From NCBI RefSeq assembly GCF_026241755.1, contig NZ_JAPJDA010000014.1, positions 62,001-126,000 of the forward strand: a stretch of 64,000 bases of DNA, in the 5' to 3' direction. The translations under genes and the position numbers were made by a program. Below the pieces are notes generated by a model. The model ran no database searches. It was given only the letters and a program-made list of their open reading frames with translations, and had not been told where the DNA came from. Positions within the stretch are counted from its first letter, which is position 1, and the number at the start of each line of letters is the position of its first letter. The DNA is from Salinimicrobium profundisediminis (GTDB taxonomy: Bacteria; Bacteroidota; Bacteroidia; Flavobacteriales; Flavobacteriaceae). Shown here one piece after another: positions 53,833 through 62,794 of the stretch.

Positions 53833-56800
53833 CTAGTCACATGATAATTTTGTCCTCACTTCAGACGGTAACATGTTATACTTTTTCTTGTAGTTCTTTG
53901 TAAAGTATTTTGGGTTGTTGTAACCTACTTCAAAAGCTATCTCCGAAATTGTCAATTCACTTTTAATAAGAAGCTCCCTTCCCCTGTCGAGCCTAATGTC
54001 TCGTATTAATTCTTTGGGCGATTTCTCCAGCCTTGTTACCATCTTATTATAAAGGAAGGTTCTGCTCACCCCCATGTCAGCCGCTAATTTTTCTACCGAG
54101 TAATTTGTATTGTTCAAATTTTTATCAATAACCTTAAGAGCTTTGCGCATAAACGCATCATCTTCGGGTTCAATATCAACTTTTTTTGTTTCAACCTCTA
54201 TTTTTTTACGGTAAGTCTGCTGCAGTGACTTTCTTTGAGAAATGAGGTTCTGAATACGGGAATACAGGACTTCAAAATTAAAAGGCTTAACTATGTAGTC
54301 GCTCACACCCGTTTTTAGCCCACTCAGAATACTTTCTTCATCACCATGGGCAGTTAATAGGACAAAAGGAATATGTCGGGTCCTGGCATCATTACGGATT
54401 TTAGCACATAATTCAGCACCATCCATTAAAGGCATAGACCAGTCCGAAATGATGACATCTGGCTGAACTGAAAGTGCTTTCTTCCATCCATCCTGCCCAT
54501 TAGTAGCCGTAAACACTTTAAAAGACCTATTAAAACTCTTAGTTAAATATGTAAGAAGACTTTGATCATCTTCTATAATTAATAAGGTGGGAATATCATT
54601 AGTCTCCCCGCCTAACACCTCTTTTCCTAAGGTTTTATCGAGAAAATTTTCAGAAGAAGTTCCACCCACTTCTGCAATTTCAGGAATCTCGATCTTTTGA
54701 AGAGGAATACTAAGAGAGAATACAGAACCTTTTCCCGGTTCACTTTCTACCTCAATAGTTCCTTTGTGCAATTCGATAAGCTCTTTTACCAACGAAAGAC
54801 CAATTCCACTACCAGACCTGTTGTTATTTTCTGGCTGAATAACTTTGTAAAACCGATCAAAGATCTTTGCCTGGTCCTCACTCGAAATTCCTATTCCCGA
54901 ATCGGCAATACTAATTTGCAGAAGTTTTTTATGAGTGGTAGAAGAAATGTCTACAATTTTAGCGTTTACGGTTATCGTTCCATTTTCAGGTGTAAATTTA
55001 AAGGCATTAGACAACAAGTTGAAAAGGATCTTATCGAGTTTGTCAATATCAAAGGAAGTAACAAATTCCTTTGTTTCTGTATGGAAAATTAGGTTGATAT
55101 TCTTGTTTTCAGAAAGTATTTTAAAAGAATCCACTGTTTGTTCAACAAATTCAATTATGTTTCCTTTGGAGGTGGATAGCAATGGCGTTTCCTGTATTTT
55201 GGGCAAGTCGAGGATCTCGTTGATAAGACCATACAGGCGTCTTGCATTACGGTTGATGGTTTCCAGTTGCTCCTTAGCTTCCAGATTAATTTCACGTGCT
55301 TTAAGTCTTTCAATGGGAGCGAGAATTAGCGAGAGTGGAGTTTTAAACTCATGACTTATGTTCGTAAAGAACCTGATTTTCATTAGATCCATTTCGTGAA
55401 GATGAGCTGCTTCTCTCTTTTCCTGTTCAAACAGGAAGTTTCGACGCTGTCGCTTTATAATATTTCTCCTGGAAAAATATAAAAGGAAGATCACCAGTAA
55501 TAGATAAAGAACATATGCATACGGAGTTTTGTAAAAAGGAGGTAAAACACTCAACATAAGTGTAGCACCCTCAGAGTTCCAAACATGATCGTTATTGGAA
55601 GCCTGCACCTGGAATTCATAAGTTCCCGGATCAAGGTTTGTATATGTGACGCGACGATCATTGCTACCTACTTCCTGCCAGTCCTGATCAAAACCTACAA
55701 GCCTGTACCTGTATCGGTTTTTAGAAGGTTGCATAAAGTCCAGGGCTGCAAATTCCATGGAGAATAAATTTTCATCGTGGTGAAGCCTTATCTCTGAAGT
55801 TTGGTGAATTGGCTTCGACAGGAGTACTCTATCATTGACCTTCTGTAATGGGCTAATTTTTTTATTAAAGAGCGCGAAAGAAGTAAAAACTACATGAGGA
55901 GGCTTCTCGTTAAAATTAAAGGTCTTAGGGTTAAAAGTATTAAATCCATTGAGACCACCTGCAAAGAGAGTCCCGTTTCGGGACTTGAAAAGAGAATTTT
56001 CATTAAACAATTTTCCCTGAAGCCCATCCTCATCATCATATTTCTGAAAGTCGGGAACTATTCTTCCGGTGGATTCTTCAATCTTACTTTTTCTAAATTG
56101 TACCAGCCCATAAGCAGTGGCTAACCAAAGGTCTTTTTGATCATCTTCATTTATAGCTACCACTTTTTTTCCCGGTAGACCATCCATGGTATTATAATGG
56201 TAGAATGTTTCGGCATTAGGATTAAAAAGATCGAGCCCTTCTTGAGTTCCTACCCAGATATTATCATCACTGTCCTTAAATATAGCAAGGATCTGGTCGC
56301 TGCTCAAGGTGCCGCTATCCTTTGGGTTATTCTGAAAGTGCTTCGATTCTCCAGTTAATGGGTTTATTACATCAATACCATTAACACCTCCCAGCCAAAT
56401 ATTCCCTTCTGCATCTTCTGTAATTGCAGAGATATAATTACAATGAACTTCATATTCTCCCCCTTCCTCGCTTGAGTTTATGAATTCTTCTGTATCAGGA
56501 TTAAATACATCAACACCACCTTCGAGTGTCCCCACCCATATATTCCCCTTAGAGTCTTCAAATAATTCCCAGATACTATTTCCGCCAACTCCTCCTGTTT
56601 CATTCTCTTTTCGATTATAATGTTTAAACTCTCTGCCGTTAAATTTATTAAGTCCACCAAGAAAGGTTCCCGCCCATAGATCACCACGGGAGTCGACAAG
56701 AAGACTTACTATAACATTGCTGGAGATACTTGAAGGTACTTTGGGATTGTGAAGGTACTGTGTATATTTCCAGGTTTTTAGATCTAAAGAGATAAGACCA

Positions 56801-57987
56801 CCACCATTTGTTCCCATCCAGATATTTCCCTGTTCATCTTCTGCAAATACGTTAACATCATTAAAGGGAAGGCTGCCAGCATCTGAAATTAAATTTTGAT
56901 GATGATCAAACCTCATAATATTCTTGTTGTAGTAATCAACACCATTTTTATAAGTACCCGCCCATATAATTCCGGCCGGGTCAGCATAAAGAGAAGTAAG
57001 GCTATTATGGGATAAACTATTCTCAATTTCAGGATTTGAAAGAATATAATCAAAGCTGAAATCTTCTTTGTTTACAACGGTAATACCACCATGATCTGTA
57101 CCTATCCAAATATTCCCATCCTGGTCTTTTACCACATCTGTGATTAAGTTACTATTGAGGCTGATTGGAGTTGTATTTTTACTAAAATTCCTGATAAGGT
57201 CCTTCTCTGCATTGTAATAAAAGATTCCAAAATCTTTATAAAGATGAATCCATAGGTCATCTTCATTATCAACAACTATGCGGTAATCATGAATATCCCC
57301 ACCAAAGGTGTTATACAACTCGTTATTGGTATAGGTGATTTTATTTATTTTTCCATCTAACCTCTCAAAAATGCCATTTGTGTGAATAACCCAGTAATTA
57401 CCACTTGAATCTTCAGAGAACCAGGATATGTTGTTTGTACTTAAGGAACCTTTTTCTCCGGAGGAAGTTAGCCTTAACACTTTTCCGGTTTTAGGCGAAT
57501 ACTTACTTATACCTTCCCCCTCCTGGATGATCCAGAAATTTCCATGAGAATCCCGACTAATTTCTTTTACCTCTTTCTGCGGAAGTCCCATCTTTTTAAG
57601 AAGATAAAACTGACTTGCTGAAAATTTTTCGGTCCTGGGATCAAAAATACTCATCCCAAGTGCGTTTTGGATCCAGAGATTACCAAACGGACCTTCAAAA
57701 ATTTTGCGGTAATCTTTAGATTGGAGCAATAATGGATCTGCCGGATCGGGATTAAAGATCTCTATACTGTAACCGTCAAACCTGTTTAAGCCTGAAGAAG
57801 TTCCAATCCAAAGAAATCCTATACTATCCCTGTAAAAGCAATTAATGGAGCCGGTAGATAAACCATCTGCGATACCCAGGTGAGAAAACCTGTATTGATC
57901 TTGAGGCATCTTCTTTTCCTCAAACGATTGAGCATAAAGGTTTGAAGAGAGAATAAAAAAAATCAAGCCAATAAATCTCATAATCAA
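53833..57987 (-). CDS. Hybrid two-component system regulator (HTCS), xyloglucan locus
   Basis: A 1384-aa single-chain sensor/regulator that normally binds oligosaccharide in the periplasm and activates its PUL. Order: signal peptide (LIFFILSSNLYAQ); many propeller repeats over about residues 30-730 (IGTSSGLNRFDGYS, IWIGTDHGGITVVNK, LWAGTFLGGLNKFNG); Y_Y_Y domain about 735-795; transmembrane helix about 815-832; HisKA with the phospho-His in ISHEFKTPLSL near 879; HATPase (LLSNAFKFTPENG, DSGIGISSED, GSGIGLSLVKEL); receiver with Asp in IISDWSMPLMDG near 1180; AraC HTH about 1280-1384 (ISEIAFEVGYNNPKYFTKNY). All catalytic residues are present. It lies upstream of SusC in the same direction, as in known Bacteroides xyloglucan loci. 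Confidence 0.96.
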   Translation of the reverse strand: MIMRFIGLIFFILSSNLYAQSFEEKKMPQDQYRFSHLGIADGLSTGSINCFYRDSIGFLWIGTSSGLNRFDGYSIEIFNPDPADPLLLQSKDYRKIFEGPFGNLWIQNALGMSIFDPRTEKFSASQFYLLKKMGLPQKEVKEISRDSHGNFWIIQEGEGISKYSPKTGKVLRLTSSGEKGSLSTNNISWFSEDSSGNYWVIHTNGIFERLDGKINKITYTNNELYNTFGGDIHDYRIVVDNEDDLWIHLYKDFGIFYYNAEKDLIRNFSKNTTPISLNSNLITDVVKDQDGNIWIGTDHGGITVVNKEDFSFDYILSNPEIENSLSHNSLTSLYADPAGIIWAGTYKNGVDYYNKNIMRFDHHQNLISDAGSLPFNDVNVFAEDEQGNIWMGTNGGGLISLDLKTWKYTQYLHNPKVPSSISSNVIVSLLVDSRGDLWAGTFLGGLNKFNGREFKHYNRKENETGGVGGNSIWELFEDSKGNIWVGTLEGGVDVFNPDTEEFINSSEEGGEYEVHCNYISAITEDAEGNIWLGGVNGIDVINPLTGESKHFQNNPKDSGTLSSDQILAIFKDSDDNIWVGTQEGLDLFNPNAETFYHYNTMDGLPGKKVVAINEDDQKDLWLATAYGLVQFRKSKIEESTGRIVPDFQKYDDEDGLQGKLFNENSLFKSRNGTLFAGGLNGFNTFNPKTFNFNEKPPHVVFTSFALFNKKISPLQKVNDRVLLSKPIHQTSEIRLHHDENLFSMEFAALDFMQPSKNRYRYRLVGFDQDWQEVGSNDRRVTYTNLDPGTYEFQVQASNNDHVWNSEGATLMLSVLPPFYKTPYAYVLYLLLVIFLLYFSRRNIIKRQRRNFLFEQEKREAAHLHEMDLMKIRFFTNISHEFKTPLSLILAPIERLKAREINLEAKEQLETINRNARRLYGLINEILDLPKIQETPLLSTSKGNIIEFVEQTVDSFKILSENKNINLIFHTETKEFVTSFDIDKLDKILFNLLSNAFKFTPENGTITVNAKIVDISSTTHKKLLQISIADSGIGISSEDQAKIFDRFYKVIQPENNNRSGSGIGLSLVKELIELHKGTIEVESEPGKGSVFSLSIPLQKIEIPEIAEVGGTSSENFLDKTLGKEVLGGETNDIPTLLIIEDDQSLLTYLTKSFNRSFKVFTATNGQDGWKKALSVQPDVIISDWSMPLMDGAELCAKIRNDARTRHIPFVLLTAHGDEESILSGLKTGVSDYIVKPFNFEVLYSRIQNLISQRKSLQQTYRKKIEVETKKVDIEPEDDAFMRKALKVIDKNLNNTNYSVEKLAADMGVSRTFLYNKMVTRLEKSPKELIRDIRLDRGRELLIKSELTISEIAFEVGYNNPKYFTKNYKKKYNMLPSEVRTKLSCD

Positions 57988-58147
57988 AGGATACAGGAGT
58001 CGGAATTAATACGAATAGTCACAAACCCAATGCACACCAGATTTCTCATGTATTACCAGGCAAACATACTTTTCTGATCATCAACCCCTTATTCATCAAC
58101 ATACTCTATAAATAAAGAGCATGAAATATAAGGCTATAAGTTCTATT

Positions 58148-58270
58148 ATGAAAACTTTAACACGCAATTCCAGAGTGGCCAAAATCGTAGGAGGCATTCT
58201 TCACCATTTAAGAGAAATTCTCGACCCTTCTCTTATATTTACATCGATACTCAAACAAAAAAAATCCTGA
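58148..58270 (+). pseudogene. 40-codon ORF resembling part of a PspC domain
   Basis: ATG to TGA, 40 aa. The stretch RVAKIVGGILHHLREILDP recalls the PspC core (K-I-x-G-G-V-x-x-G-L-x-E-x-x-x-D-P) with a short deletion, but no transmembrane helix follows as PspC needs. The stop falls inside the hairpin that follows. It may be a relic or chance; I am not sure it is translated. Confidence 0.25.
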
Positions 58271-58294
58271 TAATCATAAGATTAACAGGATTTT
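58261..58294 (-). terminator. Hairpin downstream of the tRNA-like remnant
   Basis: Stem AAAATCCTG/CAGGATTTT with a further ATC/ATT-type pairing inside, followed on the minus strand by a run of T. It lies right after the tRNA-like 3' end on the minus strand, where a tRNA terminator would be. Confidence 0.7.
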
Positions 58295-58312
58295 GATTTC
58301 CTTTAAAAGTTA

Positions 58313-58376
58313 AAAGTAGCCTCGCCAAGAATCGAACTATTCTTTCGAAAGCCTTATTTTAAAGGGCTTCACCTGA
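58313..58376 (-). pseudogene. Class II tRNA 3'-half remnant
   Basis: Read on the minus strand: an anticodon-arm-like hairpin around TTTAAAA, then a CTTTCGAAAG hairpin like a long variable arm, then TAGTTCGATTCTTGG like a T-arm, then CGAGGCTAC like the acceptor 3' strand. The T-stem pairs poorly and no matching 5' acceptor strand (GTAGCCTC type) or D-arm is found upstream, so it is not a working tRNA. The loop sequence would fit a tRNA-Leu(TAA) origin, but this is a guess. Confidence 0.4.
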
Positions 58377-58673
58377 TTAATGCCTATGATGTTGACGATT
58401 TGTGAACTCTAACTGGTGATTTTTTCACATCGCATAATAAAGGTAATCATTTGATTCCAAATTGAATCCAAGAGGAAAATTTGAAATAAGCTGTTGAATT
58501 TTAATTTTGATAAAAGATGAATAAGCTCATTTTTATTTAGAACTTCCAAACCTCACGGGATAGTGTCGTCTTAATTCTCAATTACCGACTACAGATAAAC
58601 CAAAAACATTAATTTTATCCCATCAAGCAGTTTTAATTAAGGGAAGCTTACAGTAATATTTAGAATCTAAAAG

Positions 58674-60575
58674 TTAATCTTTTATAACAAATTCAGACCG
58701 TCTATTCTTTTGATGTTCTTCGGCAGGACAATTTTCATCATTTCCACAGTTATTTAGAAGCCTCTCTTCCCCCAATCCTTTAGTGCTTAGCCTTTGTTTA
58801 TCTATACCTTTATCTACGAGATATTGCTTAGTAGAAAGAGCCCTTCTCTCAGATAATAATTTATTATAGGCATCAGCACCCCTGCTATCTGTATGAGATC
58901 TAATTTCAATTTTTAATTCTGGATATTCCTGCATAACCGCTAGTAGCTTCTCTAATTCTATTTCAGCATCATCCCTAATATTCGTCCTATCAAAATCAAA
59001 TAGTATATATTTTATATTTAGCAGACTACTAATATCGGTTCCAGGGGTAAGGGCAAGTATGTTCCTTTTTAAGGAGAAATTAATTTCCTGGCTTTTTGCC
59101 CTGTCTTCACTCCACTTCTCTTTAGCGTCATAGTTTTCTTTAGCCGCCTGTAGCCTATAAATATCAAAATAATTAACGGCAATACTATAATTCCCTGCCG
59201 CATCTGTACTTGTAGAATCTAATAATGCCTCTCCATTATATAATTTAATTGTTGCATTCATTAAGGGTTTTCCTCCGTCTTCATCGATAACTCTTCCTGA
59301 AATTATAGATTTATAACCATCTATAATCTCCTGATCTTCCTTGAATACGTAAATATTGTCAAGTTCAAAAGTTCTATCATGCGTACGATTTGAGCTAAAA
59401 AATCCCATTTTTGAATCGCTGTTAATTCCGAAAGAAAAATCGTCTGCATAAGAATTAACCGGGCGGCCAACATTCAGAATATTACTAAAGCCTGAATCTT
59501 CCATTTTCACATAAAATACATCCAGCCCTCCAAGCCCATAATGTCCATCAGACGAAAAATAAAGTTCATTTTCGTCTGAAACAAAAGGGAAAGTTTCTTT
59601 TCCCTTTGTGTTTATTTTTGATCCTAAATTTTCGGGTTCGTTTAGACTTCCATCTGTGTTTATACTTGTTCTATAAATATCAGACTCCCCATACCCCCCC
59701 GGCCTGTTTGAAGTAAAATATAAAAGTTTCTCTTCCTTATCTAAAGCGGGATGGGCAGTAGAGTACCCTTCAATATTTATTGCTAAATCTTCCAGATCTT
59801 CCCATTTACCATCTTTTAAATGAGCTCGGTAAATTTTTAAATTCTGGTTTTCAGGTTTATTACTACTTCTATTGCTACCGGTAAAATATAAGGTTTGCCC
59901 ATCTTTTGTAATTGCAGCTGAAGATTCGTGATACTTCCCATTTACAATCCCTTTCAATTTTTTAGGACTACTAAGAGTGGAATCCTCCTGCATTTGCACC
60001 TCATACAAGTTTAGGAAATTGAGGCCGTCCCAGGAACTATTTCTTTGTATAAAATTAGATGTATCCTGGGTGGAGGCATATATTAATTTACCATTTTGGA
60101 AAGTATGCCCAAATTCTCTTCCATCTGTATTTACACCTCTTAATATATCAATAGAATATCTTCCAGAATTTTGATCGATCAAATAAGCGTAATCTTCAAC
60201 AGATAGTTCTTTATGCTTCTCAAATAAATTATATATTTTTTTGGCATTTTTGGATTCTCCAACTGCTTGAAGGCATTGTGCATATCGCCTTAGATATTCT
60301 TCCTCCTGATTACTATTTAGAGCAAAGAGTTTTTTATACCATACGAGGGCGTCTTCATAGGCTGCATTAAAGTAGTAAGAGTTACCCAGTCTTTGAAATA
60401 GCTCTTCTGACTCAAAACCTTTTTGAGCAACTTTTAAGTAAATTTCCCGGGCATTAATATATCCATAGTTTTCATATTGTCTTTCCGCTTTATCAAGTTT
60501 AGATTCCTGGGCTTCAATTGATAAAAACGCAAAAAGAAAGAGTATTATATACAGATATTTAAAATTCTTGATCAT
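58674..60575 (-). CDS. OmpA-family protein with TPR and PD40 repeats (PorE-like)
   Basis: A 633-aa exported protein (signal peptide ending FLSIEAQ). Residues about 25-140 form TPR-like helices (ERQYENYGYINAREIYLKVAQKG). About 160-420 hold WD40-like PD40 repeats (YFTGSNRSS, YFTSNRPGGYGESDIYRT, YFSSDGHYGLGGLDVFYVK), then a carboxypeptidase-regulatory-like domain (GRVIDEDGGKPLMNATIKL), and a C-terminal OmpA domain about 528-632 (FDFDRTNIRDDAEIELEKL, IEIRSHTDSRGADAYN) that binds peptidoglycan. This architecture is that of PorE and of accessory proteins encoded beside PorP/SprF genes in type IX secretion loci. Last gene of a four-gene operon, 16 bp after PorP/SprF. Confidence 0.9.
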   Translation of the reverse strand: MIKNFKYLYIILFLFAFLSIEAQESKLDKAERQYENYGYINAREIYLKVAQKGFESEELFQRLGNSYYFNAAYEDALVWYKKLFALNSNQEEEYLRRYAQCLQAVGESKNAKKIYNLFEKHKELSVEDYAYLIDQNSGRYSIDILRGVNTDGREFGHTFQNGKLIYASTQDTSNFIQRNSSWDGLNFLNLYEVQMQEDSTLSSPKKLKGIVNGKYHESSAAITKDGQTLYFTGSNRSSNKPENQNLKIYRAHLKDGKWEDLEDLAINIEGYSTAHPALDKEEKLLYFTSNRPGGYGESDIYRTSINTDGSLNEPENLGSKINTKGKETFPFVSDENELYFSSDGHYGLGGLDVFYVKMEDSGFSNILNVGRPVNSYADDFSFGINSDSKMGFFSSNRTHDRTFELDNIYVFKEDQEIIDGYKSIISGRVIDEDGGKPLMNATIKLYNGEALLDSTSTDAAGNYSIAVNYFDIYRLQAAKENYDAKEKWSEDRAKSQEINFSLKRNILALTPGTDISSLLNIKYILFDFDRTNIRDDAEIELEKLLAVMQEYPELKIEIRSHTDSRGADAYNKLLSERRALSTKQYLVDKGIDKQRLSTKGLGEERLLNNCGNDENCPAEEHQKNRRSEFVIKD

Positions 60576-60591
60576 AAACTAATTGTTACAT

Positions 60592-61521
60592 TTAAAAGAA
60601 ACGGGGATTCACTTTGTTGCTTATCCTCGTTCCCAACTCAAACCGAAGAAAAATTTCGTGTGAACCAGAATTATAATGGGTTAAAGACGTGGTATCATAA
60701 TCATATGCATATCCAACCATGATCTCATCAGATATATTAAATGCAGCTAAAGCTCCTACCGCGGCGTCAAAACGGTAAGATGCCCCAAGAGTGAAATCAT
60801 TATATATTTGGAAGTTAGCAGAAAAATCTACAGCTAAAGGAGCGCCACTTACAGCCTTAATTAATAGCGCAGGTTTAAGTTTTACATCCTGATTTAGATT
60901 AAATATATAGCCTCCAATGGCGTATAAATGCATTTTTTCGGTGGCGGTAGAAATCGCAATTTCATCATAATGTTCTGTTTCCAGCATATTAGGAGTAGAT
61001 AATCCCAAATACCATTTATTTGAATGTAGATAGAAACCTAAGCCCACAATTGGTGAAGTAAAATTTCTACTGATAAAATTTACATCATTAGGATTTTCAA
61101 GGCTCAATTTATTCACATCCAGATTGAACATATTAAGCCCTGCCTTCAAACCAAAAGAAAGTTTAGTGTCCGTATTAAAAATGGGTATGCTATATGAAAA
61201 ATCTGCAGTTATATTATCTTCAGAAGAGGGACCTACACGATCACTTACAAAATTAACACCCAGTCCAACTCTTTTTACCCCTACAGGAGAGTTAACTGAG
61301 AAGTTTAATGTTTCTGGTGCACCATCTAAACCTACCCATTGGGCACGGTACATTCCATAAGCACTAAGCATTCCTCTACTACCTGCATAGCCTGGATTTA
61401 TATTCACAGTATTATACATATACTGACTATATTGAGAATCTTGTTGCGCATTTACGTCCTGAAGGCAAAAAATAAGACTACCCAGTAAGAAAAAAAGTGT
61501 TTTATTAAATTGTATTCTCAT
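60592..61521 (-). CDS. PorP/SprF family type IX secretion outer-membrane protein
   Basis: A 309-aa barrel protein (signal peptide ending CLQDVNAQ). The start QDSQYSQYMYNTVNINPGYAGSR is the family signature, and later segments (GVGLGVNFVSDRVGPSSEDN-like, FRLELG-type ending) fit. SprF-like proteins assist secretion or attachment of type B CTD cargo such as SprB; such partners are often encoded just downstream of their large adhesin. Here the two upstream genes encode such cargo. Spacing is 17 bp from the upstream gene and 16 bp to the OmpA gene. Confidence 0.94.
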   Translation of the reverse strand: MRIQFNKTLFFLLGSLIFCLQDVNAQQDSQYSQYMYNTVNINPGYAGSRGMLSAYGMYRAQWVGLDGAPETLNFSVNSPVGVKRVGLGVNFVSDRVGPSSEDNITADFSYSIPIFNTDTKLSFGLKAGLNMFNLDVNKLSLENPNDVNFISRNFTSPIVGLGFYLHSNKWYLGLSTPNMLETEHYDEIAISTATEKMHLYAIGGYIFNLNQDVKLKPALLIKAVSGAPLAVDFSANFQIYNDFTLGASYRFDAAVGALAAFNISDEIMVGYAYDYDTTSLTHYNSGSHEIFLRFELGTRISNKVNPRFF

Positions 61522-61538
61522 TCGTTTTTTTTTACTGA

Positions 61539-62792
61539 TTAGTTACCATTGAGATATAGATAACCTGCCTTTTTGAAGATATTTTTTTCATCATTCCCAT
61601 TGGTATAATCAAATTTGAGTATATAGAAATAAGTTCCTGTAGGCAATTGCTTTTCCCCCTCAATATTCAATCTGCCATTAGAAAAACCATCAAACAAATC
61701 CCCATCTTCTCCGTAGTTATCTGTTTCAAAAACTTTAACTCCCCATCTATTGTAGACTTCTACCTGAAGATTTTCGGTACAGGTATTTGAAGCTCCTGTA
61801 TTGATTTTGAGATAATCATTTACGCCATCATTATTGGGTGATACTGCATTATAAACTGTTATTTGGCAGGGGAGAACATTAGAATCGTCCATTCTGGCTA
61901 GTGTAAAAACACCCCCCTCTTTAACAACAGTTGAAACTGTTTGGTTGTCGTTACTTACAATTCCTCCCTCATCTATCCATCTATTTTCTTCTACATCCCA
62001 CCTGACAATGTGAATAGAACCTTCTCGAGGTTCATGTAGTATTCCAGCTGGAGTTGTATTCTCATTCCAGGAAAGGGTAATAAATGTATCTTCTGTATTT
62101 CCAGTATTTTCAATTATCCAGTATTCCTGGTCATTAATAAGTTCTACAAAATCGGGACGTAAATGATGAGGATATAGAGCATCGCTGTTTTCCAGTATAT
62201 ATTTAGACTCTATAATACTTGCTTCATTTGATAACTCTGAAGTTCCGGCATACCTGTAAAAACCACCATCTCCAATTGGAAAAATAAAATCTTCGGCACC
62301 GTAATGTCCTACCCTACCGTCTACATGACTGTTATTGGAAGTATTGATATGACTAGAGTTTTCTCCAAAAAATAGACTTCCTCCGTAATTATCGTTGTCG
62401 ATAATACCATACAAGAAGCTGGACTCTCCCTCAATAGTTATGTCTCCTGATAAATGAAATGGAGATAACTGACTCTGGTTGTTAAATTCAGTATTATAAA
62501 AATAACTTTCCTGACTCCCTGAGATCTCCTGATTAGCCGCACCCAGAAAACGGATTAATCCTGTATTTTCATAATAATTGATAATACCATCATTATTAAA
62601 GTTCCTGTATATAAAAGTTTCTCCATCATTGTAAAACTCTCCTGCATCTGCATTGTTAAAATTATTAACTACAGAAAATTGAGTATTCACATTCACATAA
62701 AGTGTCCCCAGATTTGTAGTCTGGGCTGAAGAGTTTATTGAGAAACCCAAAAGTGAAAATAGCATTGTTGAATACTGATAAAGGTGCTTCAT
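61539..62792 (-). CDS. T9SS type B sorted (gliding-associated CTD) surface protein
   Basis: A 417-aa exported protein (signal peptide MKHLYQYSTMLFSLLGFSINSSAQ). The middle part is repeat-poor beta-rich sequence with many Asn (GDITIEGESSFLYG, HINTSNNSHVDGRVGHYG). The last 90 residues are a type B C-terminal domain: NAVSPNNDGVNDYLKI, VEVYNRWGVKVFETDNYG, LPTGTYFYILKFDY, KKAGYLYL. That domain sends proteins through the type IX system and, in related cases, needs a SprF-type partner, which is encoded next. Function of the passenger is unknown. Only 2 bp separate it from the upstream gene. Confidence 0.9.
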   Translation of the reverse strand: MKHLYQYSTMLFSLLGFSINSSAQTTNLGTLYVNVNTQFSVVNNFNNADAGEFYNDGETFIYRNFNNDGIINYYENTGLIRFLGAANQEISGSQESYFYNTEFNNQSQLSPFHLSGDITIEGESSFLYGIIDNDNYGGSLFFGENSSHINTSNNSHVDGRVGHYGAEDFIFPIGDGGFYRYAGTSELSNEASIIESKYILENSDALYPHHLRPDFVELINDQEYWIIENTGNTEDTFITLSWNENTTPAGILHEPREGSIHIVRWDVEENRWIDEGGIVSNDNQTVSTVVKEGGVFTLARMDDSNVLPCQITVYNAVSPNNDGVNDYLKINTGASNTCTENLQVEVYNRWGVKVFETDNYGEDGDLFDGFSNGRLNIEGEKQLPTGTYFYILKFDYTNGNDEKNIFKKAGYLYLNGN

Positions 62793-62794
62793 AC

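Larger units (their letters stand above)
57988..58673. other. Gene-poor border between xyloglucan locus and T9SS operon
   Basis: 686 bp with no full gene. It contains a mini-ORF (58148-58270), a hairpin (58261-58294) and a tRNA-like 3' half (about 58313-58376), listed separately. The rest (58380-58673) is A/T rich with nothing recognised. It looks like a scar left by integration or deletion. Confidence 0.5.

Noticed and set aside
58313-58410. A functional tRNA gene
   Set aside because: The T-stem has few pairs, and no 5' acceptor strand or D-arm matches; only a 3'-half-like remnant can be supported.
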